A stretch of DNA of 64,000 nt, from NCBI GenBank assembly GCA_036346205.1, contig JARFJB010001594.1:4099501-4163500 (forward strand). Direction: 5' to 3'. The DNA is from Vesta saturnalis (lineage: Eukaryota; Arthropoda; Insecta; Coleoptera; Lampyridae). This document shows, piece after piece, positions 1-11,709 of this stretch. The notes beneath the pieces were generated by a model, which had not been told where the DNA came from, made no database searches, and saw only the letters and a list, made by a program, of their open reading frames with translations. A program made the translations under genes and the position numbers. Position 1 is the first letter of the stretch. Every line of letters begins with the position of its first letter.

Positions 1-450
1 TGTAACATGATACCTCCTGGATGTCAATACACTTTGACTTTGAAGATTGATTTCTATGAATTGTAATATGATACCAATAAATTTGGACCTTGAAGAGCTT
101 ACAAGAACCTGCAGACTTTCAGAGAACTAGTGCTATAAATAAATGTTTGACGCTAATGATTTTTAACTGAAATATCAAGTTCATATAAATTTTATGAAGA
201 AGCGAAAATGATGATCGAGCGTTTTACACTAAATAAATTTATGATTTTAAAACACAAAGAATTTGACCTTGAAGAACCCGTTTTGAGCTGTTTTTGAGAA
301 ACGGCTATCTGTACTGGGGAAACGGATTCCCGTTTTTGACCTGTGCTTATTTATAATCAATGAGATGTCTTTACAATTATCAGGAATTGTGTGTTTCATT
401 TGCCAGATTTAAAATATAACACAAAAGAAATCATAGTTATTAATATTTTC

Positions 451-456
451 TTTATT
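451..456 (-). terminator. poly(A) signal candidate for the 75-codon mini-gene
   Basis: AATAAA on the minus strand, about 190 bases past the TGA/TAG end of the small ORF. It is the first canonical signal after the stop. In AT-rich DNA it could be coincidental. Confidence 0.35.
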
Positions 457-646
457 TAGTAAATGCTATACATCAGATAAGCACGATTATAATACAATAT
501 TTTTCCATTAAGCATACAATGTTATGTGAATTAATATTATACTCGGCATTTATAACATCTTCAATTGGTTCATTCATAATTTACGTATGGTGGGGTTGTA
601 GCGTCACTATTGAAAACTAAATATGATGTTTGTTGCATCCTTCGTG

Positions 647-874
647 TTAAGTAGACTTTTTAAATTCTTCAATTCGTGTTTCTTCTTTAAAATACGCATA
701 AAAGCGTTGGGGTAAAACACATTTGAAATCATCCGTTTCCATCACTATACGTTCACCGTACTTAGTTTTAATTATATCTATATTCATCACTTTATACTTT
801 CTCGATATCTCGAGGTTGCACGCATTTGTAAAGGGTTCGCAAAGGTGCTTTGGGTTTAACCCTGCTAATTCCAT
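647..874 (-). CDS. small uncharacterised protein, 75 aa
   Basis: This is an intact 75-codon ORF. I do not recognise a named family. The protein is basic and soluble-looking, with no signal peptide or membrane segment. Its centre reads KYKVMNIDIIKTKYGERIVM and is followed by a VLPQRF segment. That pattern (Thr-Lys-Tyr-Gly, a beta-strand, then Leu-Pro-x-Arg-Phe) is reminiscent of small hypothetical insect proteins linked to mobile DNA, but I cannot name one with confidence. The ATG is in a good context (CAAACATGG). It lies only about 15 nt after a TCAGT initiator and about 48 nt after a TATATAAA box, which strongly favours this start. Codon use is not obviously different from the surroundings. 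It has no gene neighbours within 10 kb. It could be an accessory gene of a mobile or endogenised element, or a real single-exon host gene. Confidence 0.5.
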   Translation of the reverse strand: MELAGLNPKHLCEPFTNACNLEISRKYKVMNIDIIKTKYGERIVMETDDFKCVLPQRFYAYFKEETRIEEFKKST

Positions 875-882
875 GTTTGCTA

Positions 883-922
883 ACTGACTGATCTCAACAC
901 ACAGCTCGCTGCAGTTTATATA
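883..922 (-). promoter_or_regulatory. TATA box plus arthropod initiator of the mini-gene
   Basis: The minus strand carries TATATAAA at 922-915 and TCAGT at 891-887, with its A about 33 bases after the start of the TATA box. A second overlapping CAGT follows at once. This spacing matches a canonical arthropod TATA/Inr core promoter. The ATG at 874 gives a 15-nt leader. Confidence 0.5.
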
Positions 923-1430
923 AGAAAAATGTGTCCTCCAGTACCTATCGCAACTTGTTAAATACCCACCTTGCCCTACTTTTAGTTTAAACTATTGACC
1001 TTGACTCAATTTAGTGATTTGACCTTGATCTACTTATTGGCATATAAAACAACCTGGCACTCTTCTCGTTTCCATGTATTTTTATATTTCTGAGAAATGT
1101 AATATGAACGCCCTGCGTTAATAACCCTTTGACTTGAAAACTACTTCTTGATTGCCTGAAAACTATTTTTAGGTTTCTAAGAATTGTAATATGATGATAA
1201 TAGTTCCGCCTTGACCTACTTTTAGTTTATTGACCTATTAACCTTGACTCAATTTAGTTACTTCTTGATTTCTAAGAAATGTACCGCAGGTCAATGATCT
1301 TTGACCTTGAAAATTATATTTTAAAGTTTCTAGGAATATGATGATCTTGCAATCTCTATTTTTAGCTTTACATTTTTTGCTCCAAAAGTTTGACCTTGAA
1401 AGAGCTGAAGAACAGTGATCTTGGATATTC

Positions 1431-2353
1431 ACACATTCTCACTCGCACACTTATTGCAATCGTCGCGTGAGCCAAGATCGGCTCTATATGACTAGCCATG
1501 TGAGTCAGGATCGGTCCTATATGATTAGCGAAGGATTACGCACGTACACTACAGATTAACTGACTTGACCTTCAATAGAATATTCGTATACCGTGAGTCA
1601 GAACCGGCCCTATATGAATACTAACGTTCACTCAAAATGAACTACTCTACTACTAAAAATTCTATTCCAAAAATATTTACGAAGTTCACCTAAATTCCAA
1701 TAAAATTTTTATATAATAGTCGCAAAATCGCGATAATAAAACTGAAAACTCCTAAAACCTCGATAGACCTCAACGCAAAAATTATCTCAAATAACCAAAA
1801 ATAAATGAAAATACTATAATTAACTCTACAATTTAAAACACAAAAATACGTCCCTACAACAAAATTGAACGTGATTGAAAATTTATAAAATCGTAAAATT
1901 TAATAAACGTCGATATTGGGAAGCTTACCTAAATTCTAGAAAAATACAGCTCATTTTCAACAAATAACAAACTGCTTACCTTTTGGCAATTCAAGCCCAT
2001 GAATGATGTCTACAATCGGTATTTTGATTCCTGTAAAAAGTAACTCCAAAATTATTTGCAACTTTTCGTCAAACCCTCGTATGCAAAATCAATTAGCTGT
2101 TCGGTCAGTAACCGTCTCAATTCCTAATTTACGTTACGTTATTTCCCTAATAAATCTGCACTTCAATATAATTATTCTTCAAAATCATTTTAATTGGTTT
2201 ACAACCAGTCATAATTAAATCAAATATGCTCAAATTCAAAGAAATGTTACATTAAACCTTTTAAAAGTTACGTTAAAATTCTCATAATTCTAATTTCTCT
2301 AATTCTCATAAAAACAAACATTGGGTTTACTCTAAAAAAGTACGTTAACCTAC

Positions 2354-2356
<3 letters not shown>
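1431..2356. other. AT-rich stretch, no gene seen
   Basis: Contains two copies of a short phrase, GTGAGCCAAGATCGGCTCTA at about 1466 and a diverged version at about 1501 (GTGAGTCAGGATCGGTCCTA) with a third near 1592. These look like small degenerate tandem repeats. Otherwise I see no coding exon or RNA gene. Confidence 0.4.

Positions 2357-2410
<54 letters not shown>
2357..2410. repeat. (TA)n microsatellite
   Basis: Uninterrupted TA dinucleotide tract, directly abutting the left end of the foldback element that starts at 2411. Confidence 0.9.
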
Positions 2411-2412
<2 letters not shown>

Positions 2413-3168
2413 AGTTGTAAATGAAATAGGGCCACTTCTGTAACTTTTGAACGGGTGTTTAGATTTTGATCAAATTTTGGGTAGGTTATATTAGTTCCAG
2501 TTTGGGATTTTTTACATAAAAGAACAATATGGCTGACTTCGGTTTCACCGGAAATGACAAAAAGCTGAAAATTTAAATGTATATATTTACATATTTGGAT
2601 TCTAGGGCTTCAAATACATACATTTCATCTGTTAAATATCAGGGACCATTTTAATATTATTAAAAAAATTTTTTAATCTTAGATCATTATGACACCATCT
2701 AAATTATAGATAATTGATGATCAAAATTAAAATTAAAACTCATTGTTCCCAATAGAAACATACATGGACCACCTTGTATATTAACAGCTCTTTCAAGTAC
2801 TAGTAAAACGATATGCATAGTAATTTCCTTAGTTCCTAAATAAATCAGTAATTTTTAATTTTCTAATTTTCATTAACACAACATGCTCCTGAAACCGACT
2901 CTGTCAAAGTAATGTGGCGTTTGAGGTGACATTTGGCAGATGGACTGTATGTATTTGAAGCCGTGGAATCCAAACCTGTAAAAATATACAGGTTGTTACA
3001 TTTAAATTTTCAACTTTTGTGTCATTTCCGGTGAAACCGAAGTCGATCATATTGTTTTTTATGTAAAAAATTCCAAACTTGCTCTAATATAACCCATCAA
3101 AGCTTGAACAAAATCTAACGACCCGTTCAAAAGTTACTGGGGTGGTCCCTATTTAATTTACAACCCCG
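2411..3168. mobile_element. foldback (long-TIR) non-autonomous DNA element
   Basis: The first about 230 bases (2411-2640) recur as an imperfect reverse complement at about 2930-3168. Matched landmarks include GTAAATGAAATAGGGCCAC against GTAAATTAAATAGGGACCAC, AACTTTTGAACGGGT, and CTTCGGTTTCACCGGAAATG in both arms. The spacer is about 290 bases and has no coding capacity. Long inverted arms and a TA tract at the left end suggest a non-autonomous Tc1/mariner-type (TA-targeting) element. The terminal bases resemble the (C)AGGGTG(G/T)CC ends of the mariner-like element at 49895-52142, but the family is an inference. Confidence 0.7.
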
Positions 3169-4475
3169 TAACTTTGTAACGTATGCCCACATATAATTTC
3201 AATACAAATTCGTCAGTATAATAAAAATAAAAAACTCTGATAAATTTGAATCATATTACGAATGAATACGCATGTACTAAAAGTTAATCGATACAAAAAT
3301 CAAACGTGAATGTCAAAAGTCAGCGTATTCAAACGTCGGAATATACAACAAACAAATATAATACACAAGAAAAGAAAATTTTTGAACCACTGCAAACAAA
3401 ATCACAAAAGTTTACGTTGTATTCGGAACAGACCCATTGTTATACAGACACCTAGAATATCGTTAAGATGGCCTTCCATTATATTGGTGTTCATTATACG
3501 GTTACTCTGGACTTAATTTTTTTCTTTTTTTGTTTTTAATTGTTCGTGCCATTTCAAACTTTGGGGGTTAAACCAAAATTTGTGGCGCTCAACATCACTT
3601 CGTTTTCTGCTTCCAACTCTTTTCCTTTCCCTTTTTCCTACTGTATTTCTGTTTTCACCTGCGCATCGAATGCCCTGCCCTAACGACTAGCAGGCACACT
3701 ACTTTCGGGCACTGTGCAGCAAATTATGCCGTCACAGTCTGTAAATACTGAAATGTCACAAACATCTAGCCGTGTTTGGATCACATTTACCTACGTTAAA
3801 GGAAATAGTAGTGTCCTGAGCCAAATCATGGTATTGCTTGAGGTTTTAATGTAATTTAATTAAACTTAAAAACATATTTCATATTAGTAAAGATCGAGCA
3901 ATCGTCTTACAAACGTTACAACACCTTCCCCTATTCGTATAGATATCGTTGTTAATAAAACCAGTGACCCTTAAACAATACACTACAATAATAAATGTAA
4001 TCTATCGGGTATTTTAATTGGTCTCTTAGATTTGGCTACAAACCTGGTTTGTGGGTTTAGCTAAGCTGCTTTCTACAAAGCATGGAGTATTAACTAATAT
4101 TTTGTCAGTTACATTGGAAACATTTTTAGTACATCCGAAGGATCCTCTTTTAACTCTTCACTATAGGAACATAAACAACTTTTCTACATCATATCCATGC
4201 TCAAATTGAATGGTCGGGTTTAAAATACTCATATTTTTGAGGTTTTTAATGATGTATTTGTATATTAAGGTTATACAATCTAAATGTTTCGATAACACTT
4301 GCACTTACCTTCGTCAGTAGTAATATTATCTATTAAAACTGTTAAAATTGTGTGAAATATAAAAATTGAAACCATTGCGATTGTGGAACGCGGTGTTACA
4401 ATTGTTGTAAACGTGCGAATGGGTAAATTTATGATGTTTGATGTTGTATTAAAGTGTAGAAAAGAATATGTATGC
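3169..4475. other. intergenic, no gene seen
   Basis: AT-rich sequence with a scattering of short ORFs that have no recognisable motif. A slightly pyrimidine-rich patch lies at 3600-3720. I see no tRNA, exon or transposon ends here. Confidence 0.4.
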
Positions 4476-4477
4476 AT

Positions 4478-4540
4478 ACGACCTGTACTTTGGTAGAGTA
4501 CCGCGTTAGCGTTAACCAACTGCGCCATTAAGGTTCAAGC
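4478..4540 (-). repeat. truncated tRNA-like SINE head
   Basis: The minus strand reads ATGGCGCAGTTGGTTAACGC (an A-box-like D arm), then an anticodon arm GTACT-CTACCAA-AGTAC with a perfect 5-bp stem and 7-nt loop, then diverges before any T arm. It closely resembles the tRNA-like unit at 4779-4858, so I treat it as a decayed SINE head rather than a working tRNA gene. Confidence 0.5.
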
Positions 4541-4675
4541 ACCAATCGATGTAAATGTTGTCTTTATGTATGTAGAACTGATGTGAATTCTAAATATAAT
4601 GAGATTACAATCAAATTACTTATATTAATGGAATGTGAGCCTGCAATGTTGCAAGGATTCCAAAGCAACTTGACT

Positions 4676-4755
4676 AATATTAAATTATTATAAGTTTTTG
4701 TTATGAACGAATAAGTTCAAAGGTAAATATGTAATTAAAATTATTATTAATTTTA
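4676..4755 (-). repeat. dispersed repeat shared with 15268-15345
   Basis: About 75 bases match the plus strand at 15268-15345 in inverted orientation, including ACATATTTACCTTTGAACTT and ATTCGTTCA. It lies just 3' of the tRNA-like unit on the minus strand, so it may be the SINE body or tail, mobilised separately. Confidence 0.6.
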
Positions 4756-4778
4756 TTAAATACATAAATAAAAAGTTT

Positions 4779-4858
4779 ACCTCAGTAGGACTTGAACCTA
4801 CGACCTGTACTTTGCTAGAGTACCGTGCTAACCAACTGCGCCGTCAAGGTTCAAGCCC
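4779..4858 (-). repeat. tRNA-derived SINE head (Ala-AGC-like)
   Basis: The minus strand has a D arm GGCGCAGTTGGTTAGCAC, an anticodon arm GTACT-CTAGCAA-AGTAC (perfect stem, anticodon AGC), a variable loop AGGTC, and a T arm GTAGG-TTCAAGT-CCTAC (perfect stem, B box GGTTCAAGTCC). The acceptor stem does not pair (TTGAC side against TGAGG side), so a functional tRNA is unlikely. It is probably a SINE with its polymerase III promoter intact. A related truncated copy lies 240 bases away. Confidence 0.6.
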
Positions 4859-4869
4859 CAATCAATGTA

Positions 4870-7800
4870 AATTTTGTTCATAATAAAAACTTATAGTAAT
4901 TATATGTTTATTTGTTTAAATTGTGATTCCTAAGTCTAAAGGTTAAAAGTGCACCTATACTATAAGGGTTCATTGCTTCTTTGTCTGAAGAAGATGAAGG
5001 ATAAAAGATTACACCGTATAGAGTAACCAACCCTTTGATATTTGATCTGAGAATTGTTTATCTTGAGTCAGATCGATTGCAAAATGTACTTATTTGCATT
5101 CATTACCAGTCATTCAATACAAAATACAGATTTGAATGATTACAATTCATTCGTGCTAGTGGATGTTTAAATATAGTTTAAAGAGAAAGTATTCAAATAA
5201 TATTTGATAGAAAATATATGATTCATGAACGACGCACTGATCGTTACGTCTTTAAAATTTTAAATAACAATTAATGTTGTGGTTAAGAACTAATAGACCG
5301 AAGTATTATTTTTCTAAATTGGGTGATATTTATTTATTTCAGAAGTTTTATGACAGTTATAGATATTAATCTATGTGTATACGATGGTAAATTAGAAAGT
5401 ATCCATCCATCATGAATTTATGAATATACAGGGTGCGATCAATAAGTTTATGAGACTGGTACGCTTCAAAATTTTATTAAGCTGTGGATAAATATTATTA
5501 AGGGTAATTGAACTTAAAGATTTTCAAAATTGAATCGACGTGCATTAAGTTTTCTGAGACAAAATTTAACGCACTCTATTAAAGTGAAAGAGCGATTGAA
5601 CTTAAGTTGTGTATGGTTCTATCGAGTTAGCTACAATTAGCCAGGTAGGATTAACTTAACACCTCGCCTAGGACTATTTATTTTAGAAAAATCTAAGATT
5701 GTGGTGGCGCCTAGAGACAATTTTTCCAAGATTGAATGTTGATTTATGGTAAGTGTAAGGTATTTAAAACTGAATTTCAATCATTTTACGTTTTATATCG
5801 CCCATTTCCACTACCAGTTGGCTTGGCAACCCGTTTTCATCCACGCCCTTTAACGCTTGTTTTAATTGGACAATTTTTTACTATTTGCCTTCTCAAATAT
5901 TCTCTGAATTTAATATTCTAGCTCACCTTCAGTCTAAATTCTTAACTGTCTATAAACATAATTGGTTTAGTATTGTTAACAAACATAGATGTATTTCCAC
6001 CAGCATTAATAATTACATAATACAGTCTAAATTTCAATTTACAGTACCCAAAACCTTTACTCAGTTATACACGATCACTTTAAAGTTATCTTGCTATCTC
6101 GCAGATGTTATACACAACTACATCTAACTCACATATAACGACTTTACTTATAAACGTTTTAAAATTCTATGAGTTCTGGCGGAAAACAAGTAATCTTTTT
6201 AACCGCAACATTAGCTTTTTACGACATAAATTGGCACATATAGTTATGTTCTCTTCCAAAGAATGTATACCCCCACGCGCGCGACCGCTCTATCTAAGGG
6301 TTTGTAATAATATAATAATAATTGGGTGTTGAGGGTTGTTGTTAATAATTTCACCCCTAATATTACTTATACTTCTAATAATAGATAGAAAATTTTGTGC
6401 CTTTCAGATCACTCGGCGACTAAACGGGCCATGTTCTTAAAATTTGATTTGATTTAATTAGAAAATGTGTGTGTGGTTAGACATGTTCGTTTTAAAAAAA
6501 CGTGTAACTTCAACCTGTAAATAAATGTTAAAATATCTCGGACGCCAACTTATTTTATGGAAAACAAGTAAACCGTAAATGTAATAAATGTAAAATTGGA
6601 AACAATAACAAGGTTTATCATAAAACTTTAACTCAGGTTATAAAGTAGCAAATCTAAATACTAATGTTAGTAAATCTGAATTAACTTAAAAATACCTTAT
6701 AAACTAGTGATTAGAAATGAAATACCTGTAGTACTTTTAAATTTTGGTTGCACTGGTATACTGTTACTGATAACAAAATACTGACGAGTACACGCTTTCC
6801 AATTTGGTTGTGCAATTAATCTTGAAATGGAAATATAACAGGATTTTGATATTCGTTGTTCCCAAATAAGTGAATTCCTTTACAAAACAGCCAAACTTGG
6901 TTGATTTAAATGGGTTAATGTACCATTTATTTATATTTTTCTCCATAGCAACAAACTTCTACTGAGCCATCCTTGTTAAATTGAAACGAAATTCCGTAAA
7001 AGGAAAATTTATCGTTATAAAAAGAAAAATAAAAGTGCATAAAAACGGTAAATATATCAAACATTAAAAAATAGGTTTAATTAGCTCTTACCGCAAAAAT
7101 ATACGACACTTTTGATAAAAATATTCAAGAGCAAATATGGATGCTTCTTGCTTTCATTATCGTACAACAACGACCTCAAAAAGGTGTCCGCGCAAGAACT
7201 CAATGTGCGAACGAAATGCGCGTACAAGCTTCACTTTAAAATATCAAGGTATGCAATTCACATGACACCAAAATGAACGATGATGCCTAAATTATCGCAA
7301 ATTTCAACAAAACTTAAAAGGTTTGTTACAAGTTCGCTAACCAAGACCCTTCTATCTAACCACTCCTCCACTTTATGGGTACTCACGTCAATCTTAATAG
7401 CGTCAACAAAAATCCATCTGTTAAATTAATAGGGTTTAAATGTCACGGGCCTTTGCCCAGTTCAATACCTGAAATGGACCCAACGCAAATACCGGGCCAT
7501 TCACCTACGCCATCTTGAAATTTTTAAGAAAAACGTAATAACTCAAAAATCTCCAAATTCGACATTCACAATATTCATAACCAAACCCAAATTTCTATGA
7601 AAGACCCACTGATGCGCGAAGTCTTTTCCTTCCTTGACTCATATATAAGATTTTCCATTGTGAAATCCTAACGTATTTGTACAAGTAAAAATATATAGGT
7701 ATTTTTCTTCTACACTTTAATCTTTGGAATTTACTTTAACCATGTGCACCATGCGGCCTTAATTTTATTTTACATAAGTAGCATATTTACAAGTTTAACG

Positions 7801-8100
7801 TGCTTAATGCAGTGGAGTGTTAGTGTTTCAGAAATACTGTTGTACTTTTAACTTGTTAAATCGTCAATTAACATAAAACAGTTTTTTTCAAAACTACTTG
7901 AAGTTTTTTTTTAAACCGATGTGGAAGTATTTTTACCCTCTTATTACCCATTATACAGAATTCTAACCCTAAAACAGTGAATGTTAATTTACATAAAATT
8001 TACTTTATTTCAGTAAAACTTTTGTTATGGATAATATAAATATTGTTTATCTTTGAGAATATACCTGATAACATGTAATTATCTTTACCATTTTTGTTTT
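4870..8100. other. intergenic, no gene supported
   Basis: The string TACAGGGTGCGATCAATAAG at about 5428 looks like a transposon terminus, but I found no mate. ORFs of 60-80 codons at 5736-6332 have no family signature and overlap each other in different frames. The interval is otherwise plain AT-rich DNA. Confidence 0.4.
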
Positions 8101-8181
8101 ACTTATAGTATTCCCGAACAGGCTAATATTTGTCTAACGTGTTAAAGCACTCAGAAACACTGGAAAGGTTTAGGGATATCC

Positions 8182-9601
8182 TTAGGCTGCCGAGAAATGT
8201 TTAAGTGTGGCTACCTTAAATTGGCTTAAGTCAAAGTTTGGACGAAAACAGAAACTGGGTAGTGCATTCCACAATTTGGTCGCCGTTTGGAAAAATGTGG
8301 ATTGCGCCCGTTTAGTGTGACACGATGGAATTTTGAGTGCGTACTTAGGGTGTAAACGGGCAAAACGAGTGTTTTCATTGAAGATGGCCTGCGAAGGTAT
8401 TAAGGGAGTGTATTTCGGAGGTACGCTTGCCATGGTAATAGCGATAGAACAAGGAAAGAACCGAAACTGTTCTTCTATGCTCAAGAGACCGGAGGTCAGA
8501 TGTCAGATACGGGCCATTTATATGCCTTATAGCTCTTTTCTGGATGCGGTTTACCATATCGAGGGGGTATTGGGGAGCACTGACCCAGAGGTGGGAATTG
8601 TATTCCAGATGAGGTCGAATTTGAGCCTTATATAGTAAAAGGAGTTGTTGTGATGTGAATTGCTGTTTATAGATCCCCGAGTTTATGGGCAGCTGTTTTG
8701 CTGGCTGACAAAAGGTGGTCAACCCATGAAAGGTTCGATGATACGGACATCTCTAACATAGAAATGCACTTTGAAAACTTGAGTTCTAAGCCGTTCATAT
8801 TTAGACCAGGAAAAGATCGGTCTTTCTTGGCGGACACAAGGCAACACTGGGTTTTGTCGGCCTTGAACGTGAGTAGATTATTCCTTCCCCATTCAAGGAC
8901 AAATTCTAAGTCACTGTTGATTGAGGTTGCCATTTTCACTTTAACGTCCTGACTAGACTCATTGTTGTGGAAAAAACTGAGAACTAATGTAGTGATGTCG
9001 TCTGCAAAGCAATGGATCAGGTTAGTTGTTGGGAAATGAGGTCATTTATGTTAGCAGGAAAAGTGTGAGCTATCACTGATCTTTGCGGTACTCCCGCGTT
9101 AATAGTAGTTTCTTTCGAAAACAAGCCATCGACGACAACGCGTATGTCTTCAAGAAAGCTGAATATCCAATTGATGAGCGTATCAAATAAGCCAAGAAGT
9201 GAGCTTGGCAAAACACTTGTGCCAAACCTGGTCAAAAGCCTTTGACATATCTTAGACTGTTTCACCGGACCTCTGTGTTATTCCAAAGTTGGGGGAAAGA
9301 AGATCACCCGTTGAACGACTTGTCTGAACTCATATTGGTGGTCGTTTAAGGTTTATTAGACACGAGGAACGAAAGTAGTTGCTGGTTGATGGCTTTCTCC
9401 ATGATTTTCGACAGAATGGAAGTGGTAGCTATTGGCAATATAGTTGGCGTGATTTTCAATAGATTTATTTGATTTCCATTTGGTATAGAGTTTATACTTT
9501 TGCGATAATGCATCAATGCAAGCTCTATTATACCAGGGTTGGGAACAGACATGACCTACACAATTACGTTTTTTGGGAATGTATAACTCCATACCCATCA
9601 A
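8182..9601 (-). pseudogene. reverse transcriptase of family A LINE, copy 1
   Basis: Recognisable RT blocks are ILSKIMEKAINQQLLSFL, DMSKAFDQVWHK (motif A), NAGVPQRSVI (motif B, normally GVPQGS) and HCFADDITTL (motif C, FADD). After these come the post-RT region with LLLLYKAQIRPHLEYNSHLW and QKRAIRHINGP. The motif B glycine is replaced and the reading frame shifts several times. Part of the N-terminal fingers is missing. The role in the intact element would be target-primed reverse transcription. Confidence 0.8.
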
Positions 9602-9612
9602 GATAACTTCAG

Positions 9613-10470
9613 TTATTGAAAGAGCAATTTTTGAAGAGGAGGACCATTTAAAGCAATACTCACGCCAGGGGAAAAAAAATCTCGCAGTTCGCTCCAGTTA
9701 GCTGTTTCAAAACACCACATAGTTCTATCTGTTTTTCGAGTAACAGCGGGATTGGGCGCATAGGAAGTTATTTCCATAAGGCAGTGGTCTGATTGACCAA
9801 GTGGGGAAAAGATTCTTGTTCTATAGACAATTGGGTTAGTTGTAAGGAATAGGTCCAGGAGATGTGGAGTATGGTTAGGGTTGTCAGGGATTCTGGTTGG
9901 TTCGGAAATGATTTGTGTGAGATCACAGGATACAGCAAATGCTTCTGCACTATGGCCTGCGGGATTAGTGGCAGATGAAAATTGGAGACAATTGGAGTTG
10001 TGGGCATTAAAGTCTCCCAAAATTGAAATACTGCAAGATGGTAACTGTGATAAGAGATAGTCTATTTTCAGACTAAGGTAATCAAAAAGATCTTGGAAGT
10101 TATTTTAATTGGGAGACCTATACAAACAACGGTAGAATTTCACGAATTGGGTCCCAGAATGTTTGAACCAAATCGCGTCAAATTTGTTGCTTTCCAAAGT
10201 GGACATCCTCTTACAACCTACGTTGCCCTTGGTATACGCACATACTCCGCCTTTAAGGCGAAAATTATCTGGGAAATTTCAGGTCAGGCGAATCAGTGCT
10301 TTCAGGGGAGACTTGTGTTTCTCATAGAAACAGAATGCCCGGTTGCACTTGTTCAAGGTGTTTCTAAACAGCATTCGACCTGATACCACGTATACTGCAG
10401 TAATGAATCCGAATGTTGTTGCTTTCGATGACCGAGGGCGCTTGGGTCCTGCCATCCCGGGCATCCGAGT
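9613..10470 (-). pseudogene. apurinic-type endonuclease domain of family A LINE
   Basis: The sequence opens near IRIHYCSIRGIRSN, the usual start of a LINE endonuclease. After frameshifts it continues with GDFNAHNSNCL (the GDFNAH catalytic motif), LLDLFLTTNPI and GQSDHCLMEI (the SDH motif). These are the hallmark motifs of the exonuclease-endonuclease-phosphatase fold that nicks target DNA for target-primed reverse transcription. The longest open piece is 9613-10020, and the upstream part is broken into three frames. It is not functional. Confidence 0.8.
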
Positions 10471-10699
10471 GGGGCAGAATTTTATTCCTGGCAGATATTG
10501 CTCTTCTTAGTCTTGATTTTGGCATTGACGAAATTTTTGCCCCTCCCCCTCTCCCAGAATCCTTGGGACGGATCGACGAATCGGTGTGAGAGTGTGGGTA
10601 TCTCTCTTTACTCACCTGGGGTATAGCAAGAATATACGCATGGAAATGGTTGTAGGTTTTCCCATTAAAAGCTTTATTTCTCAAGCCTTTCTACGATCC

Positions 10700-11600
10700 A
10701 CCTTCTCTTTAACGTCAAATGAATTGATTATATAAACAAAATGACTATTCTTTTTAGGAAAATTATGAACTTAACTGACGTTCTCGTCCCTTTTTAGAAT
10801 GACAACCATACACACAACGATTGATGCTACAAATACGTTTTCGATCCATATTAATTATAACATAAGGCAACTAAATAAACAGAACAATTTCTATGTTACA
10901 AATAAATTTCAGTAATTATTTACTCATCTAAGTGAAATCTGAAACTCCACAAAGGTTTAAAATAAAAATAAACAACGAACTTCTAATACACATAACCAAA
11001 CTTAACTACTTACAACAGCTATTTTAAGACAACGGTAGCGCCTTCATTGGTATGGTAAGATCCCAATAATACCAACATATAATTAATTCCCTCATGCTAC
11101 TCATTCATAACAATTTTGAACCTACATTCCTGAAATACAGGAGTCGTACAGTGGCACTTATTATCGTCTTAATAGGGTTTTACTAAAAGATTATTTCTCA
11201 TGTAAATTGAATTCTTTCAAATCACAATCTTTAGTACAACATTGAAATGCCCTTTTATATAACATTCATATTACTACAAAACTCAGTAGCGCAACATTTA
11301 CACCAAACTTACATTCTGCTCGAAAAAAAAAATTCTCTCATACAAACACATGTGCACAATACAACTCTAAATATACCCAGTGCGTCAAAATAATCTCGGA
11401 ATATACAGATTAGAAGTTATTTAAAACTGAATAAGTATGGCCTTCACCGGAAAGGCGGTAAAAGCAAAATATTACAGGATGTTAATCCGTACTTGTGAAT
11501 GCATGAAAATGGTATTGGCAAATCATTCAAAGAACCCTTATAAATATTATTAATAATCATAATTATCAGTAATTATTTGAATTCTTAATAATATTTTATT
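10700..11600. other. intergenic, no gene seen
   Basis: AT-rich spacer between the LINE and the 3' end of P450 gene 1. It contains several short ORF shadows only. Confidence 0.4.
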
Positions 11601-11612
11601 ACGATTGTAATT

Positions 11613-11618
11613 TTTATT
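11613..11618 (-). terminator. poly(A) signal candidate for P450 gene 1
   Basis: AATAAA on the minus strand about 95 bases after the stop codon, with a second AATAAA at 11595-11600. Position and orientation suit the gene ending at 11710. Confidence 0.4.
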
Positions 11619-11709
11619 TTAATTGATCAATGTTACAATAATGTAACTATTCAAAAAGTATACAATATATTTAAAAATATTTTATGAATTAAAAATCACA
11701 CATGTAAAA

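Larger units (their letters stand above)
1..1430. repeat. degenerate interspersed repeat rich in TGACCTTGA
   Basis: Short related phrases recur irregularly: a TTTCTAAGAAATGTAATATGAT-like segment followed by TTTGACCTTGAA. The exact 9-mer TGACCTTGA occurs at 264-272, 996-1004, 1020-1028, 1302-1310 and 1391-1399, with near matches around 35, 86, 1127, 1211 and 1564. The phrase CTACTTTTAGTTTA with TTGACTCAATTTAG appears twice (about 976-1012 and 1217-1258). I read this as a decayed tandem repeat that flanks the small gene at 647-874. The reverse complement TCAAGGTCA is also the extended half-site of monomeric nuclear receptors, so a regulatory reading is possible but unproven. Confidence 0.5.
8106..10700 (-). 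mobile_element. non-LTR retrotransposon, family A, copy 1 (Jockey/CR1-like)
   Basis: Read on the minus strand, the order is a region before the endonuclease (10684-10470), endonuclease (about 10470-9613), linker, reverse transcriptase (9552-9000) and the C-terminal RT-linked region (8939-8182). The 3' end carries GAGTGCTTTAACACGTTAG followed by TTAGCCTGTTC, also seen at the 3' ends of the two other family A copies (33361-34965 and 56030-57395). This copy is the most complete but is dead. It has many frameshifts, and the N-terminal part of the RT is deleted: the linker runs straight into the segment KITPTILPIATTSILSKIM. It sits downstream of P450 gene 1. Confidence 0.85.

Noticed and set aside
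5736..6332. Cluster of overlapping 60-80 codon ORFs
   Set aside because: They overlap in different frames, have no promoter or motif, and are expected by chance at this length.
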